Assembly (NCBI GenBank): GCA_027483005.1
Contig: JAIXVN010000348.1
Span: 1-5,084, forward strand
DNA length: 5,084 bases
From: Verrucomicrobiaceae bacterium
GTDB lineage: Bacteria; Verrucomicrobiota; Verrucomicrobiia; Verrucomicrobiales; Akkermansiaceae
Direction of reading: 5' to 3'
Under the pieces are notes generated by a model. The model was not told the origin of the DNA. It worked only from the letters and a program-made list of their open reading frames with translations, and did no database searches. Position numbers and translations under genes: made by a program. The stretch's first letter is position 1. Every line of letters starts with the position of its first letter. Positions 5,059 to 5,084 of the stretch are shown here, piece after piece.

Positions 5059-5084
5059 ATCACGCCGATCCTCGCCAATGGCCC
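4981..5084 (+). CDS. apt: Adenine phosphoribosyltransferase, 5' part (cut by window end)
   Basis: The first 34 codons are present. Residues 16-31, DFPKPGIVFKDITPIL, are the conserved N-terminal signature of Apt (compare DYPKPGILFRDVT in E. coli). Apt converts adenine and PRPP to AMP and pyrophosphate in the cytoplasm (purine salvage). The catalytic PRPP loop lies beyond the window. The ATG at 4981 puts the signature at the usual distance from the N-terminus. There is no clear Shine-Dalgarno. The gene diverges from the sugar operon and has no obvious functional tie to it. Its first 26 codons are repeated exactly at the other end of the window. Confidence 0.92.
   Translation, partial: MSPPDALKAAVRDVVDFPKPGIVFKDITPILANG

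Noticed and set aside
1..5084. CRISPR array, tRNA or rRNA genes, insertion sequences, toxin-antitoxin or phage genes
   Set aside because: No repeated spacer pattern, cloverleaf-like segment, transposase motif or other such gene was recognised on either strand. The only repeat seen is the apt 5' duplication.

Overview
The window looks like the chromosome of a GC-rich Gram-negative bacterium. Shine-Dalgarno signals are weak at most genes, and the gene set is typical of an outer-membrane or envelope sugar-modification locus. The overall flavour (ArnT-like GT39 enzyme, LAB_N protein, DPM1-like GT2, UDP-glucuronate-epimerase-like SDR, Apt) would fit Verrucomicrobia or a neighbouring phylum. This is an impression from protein style, not a demonstrated assignment.

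Layout. Bases 1-79 are an exact copy of bases 4980-5058 and carry the first 26 codons of an adenine phosphoribosyltransferase gene (apt). In the left copy the reading frame runs into unrelated sequence and stops at 163, so it is a 5' gene fragment. Bases 164-338 hold no gene I can support. At 339-1064 (+) is a membrane PAP2-family phosphatase with a nearly complete three-part active-site signature. Its end overlaps by 20 bp the end of a convergent minus-strand operon. Read in its own direction, that operon is: an NAD-dependent UDP-sugar epimerase of the UDP-glucuronate 4-epimerase type (4817-3867), a DPM1/ArnC/RgtE-like family 2 glycosyltransferase (3808-3098), a small LAB_N membrane protein (3101-2703), and an ArnT-like family 39 membrane glycosyltransferase (2706-1045). 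The last three genes are joined by two ATGA stop/start overlaps. A 163-bp intergenic region separates the operon from the divergent apt gene (4981 onward), which is cut by the window end.

How they may work together (inference). The epimerase would make a nucleotide sugar, most likely UDP-galacturonate. The GT2 enzyme would load the sugar onto a polyprenyl phosphate. The LAB_N protein may help the lipid-linked sugar cross or dock at the inner membrane. The GT39 enzyme would transfer the sugar to a periplasmic acceptor. The neighbouring PAP2 phosphatase could remove a phosphate from that acceptor (as LpxE/LpxF do on lipid A) or recycle the polyprenyl carrier. This parallels the known LpsL / RgtE / RgtA-D / LpxE logic of rhizobial lipid A galacturonylation and the ArnC/ArnT logic of aminoarabinose addition.

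The most unusual structural feature is the duplicated 5' end of apt bracketing the locus. It may mark a tandem duplication or insertion junction, or an assembly branch point.
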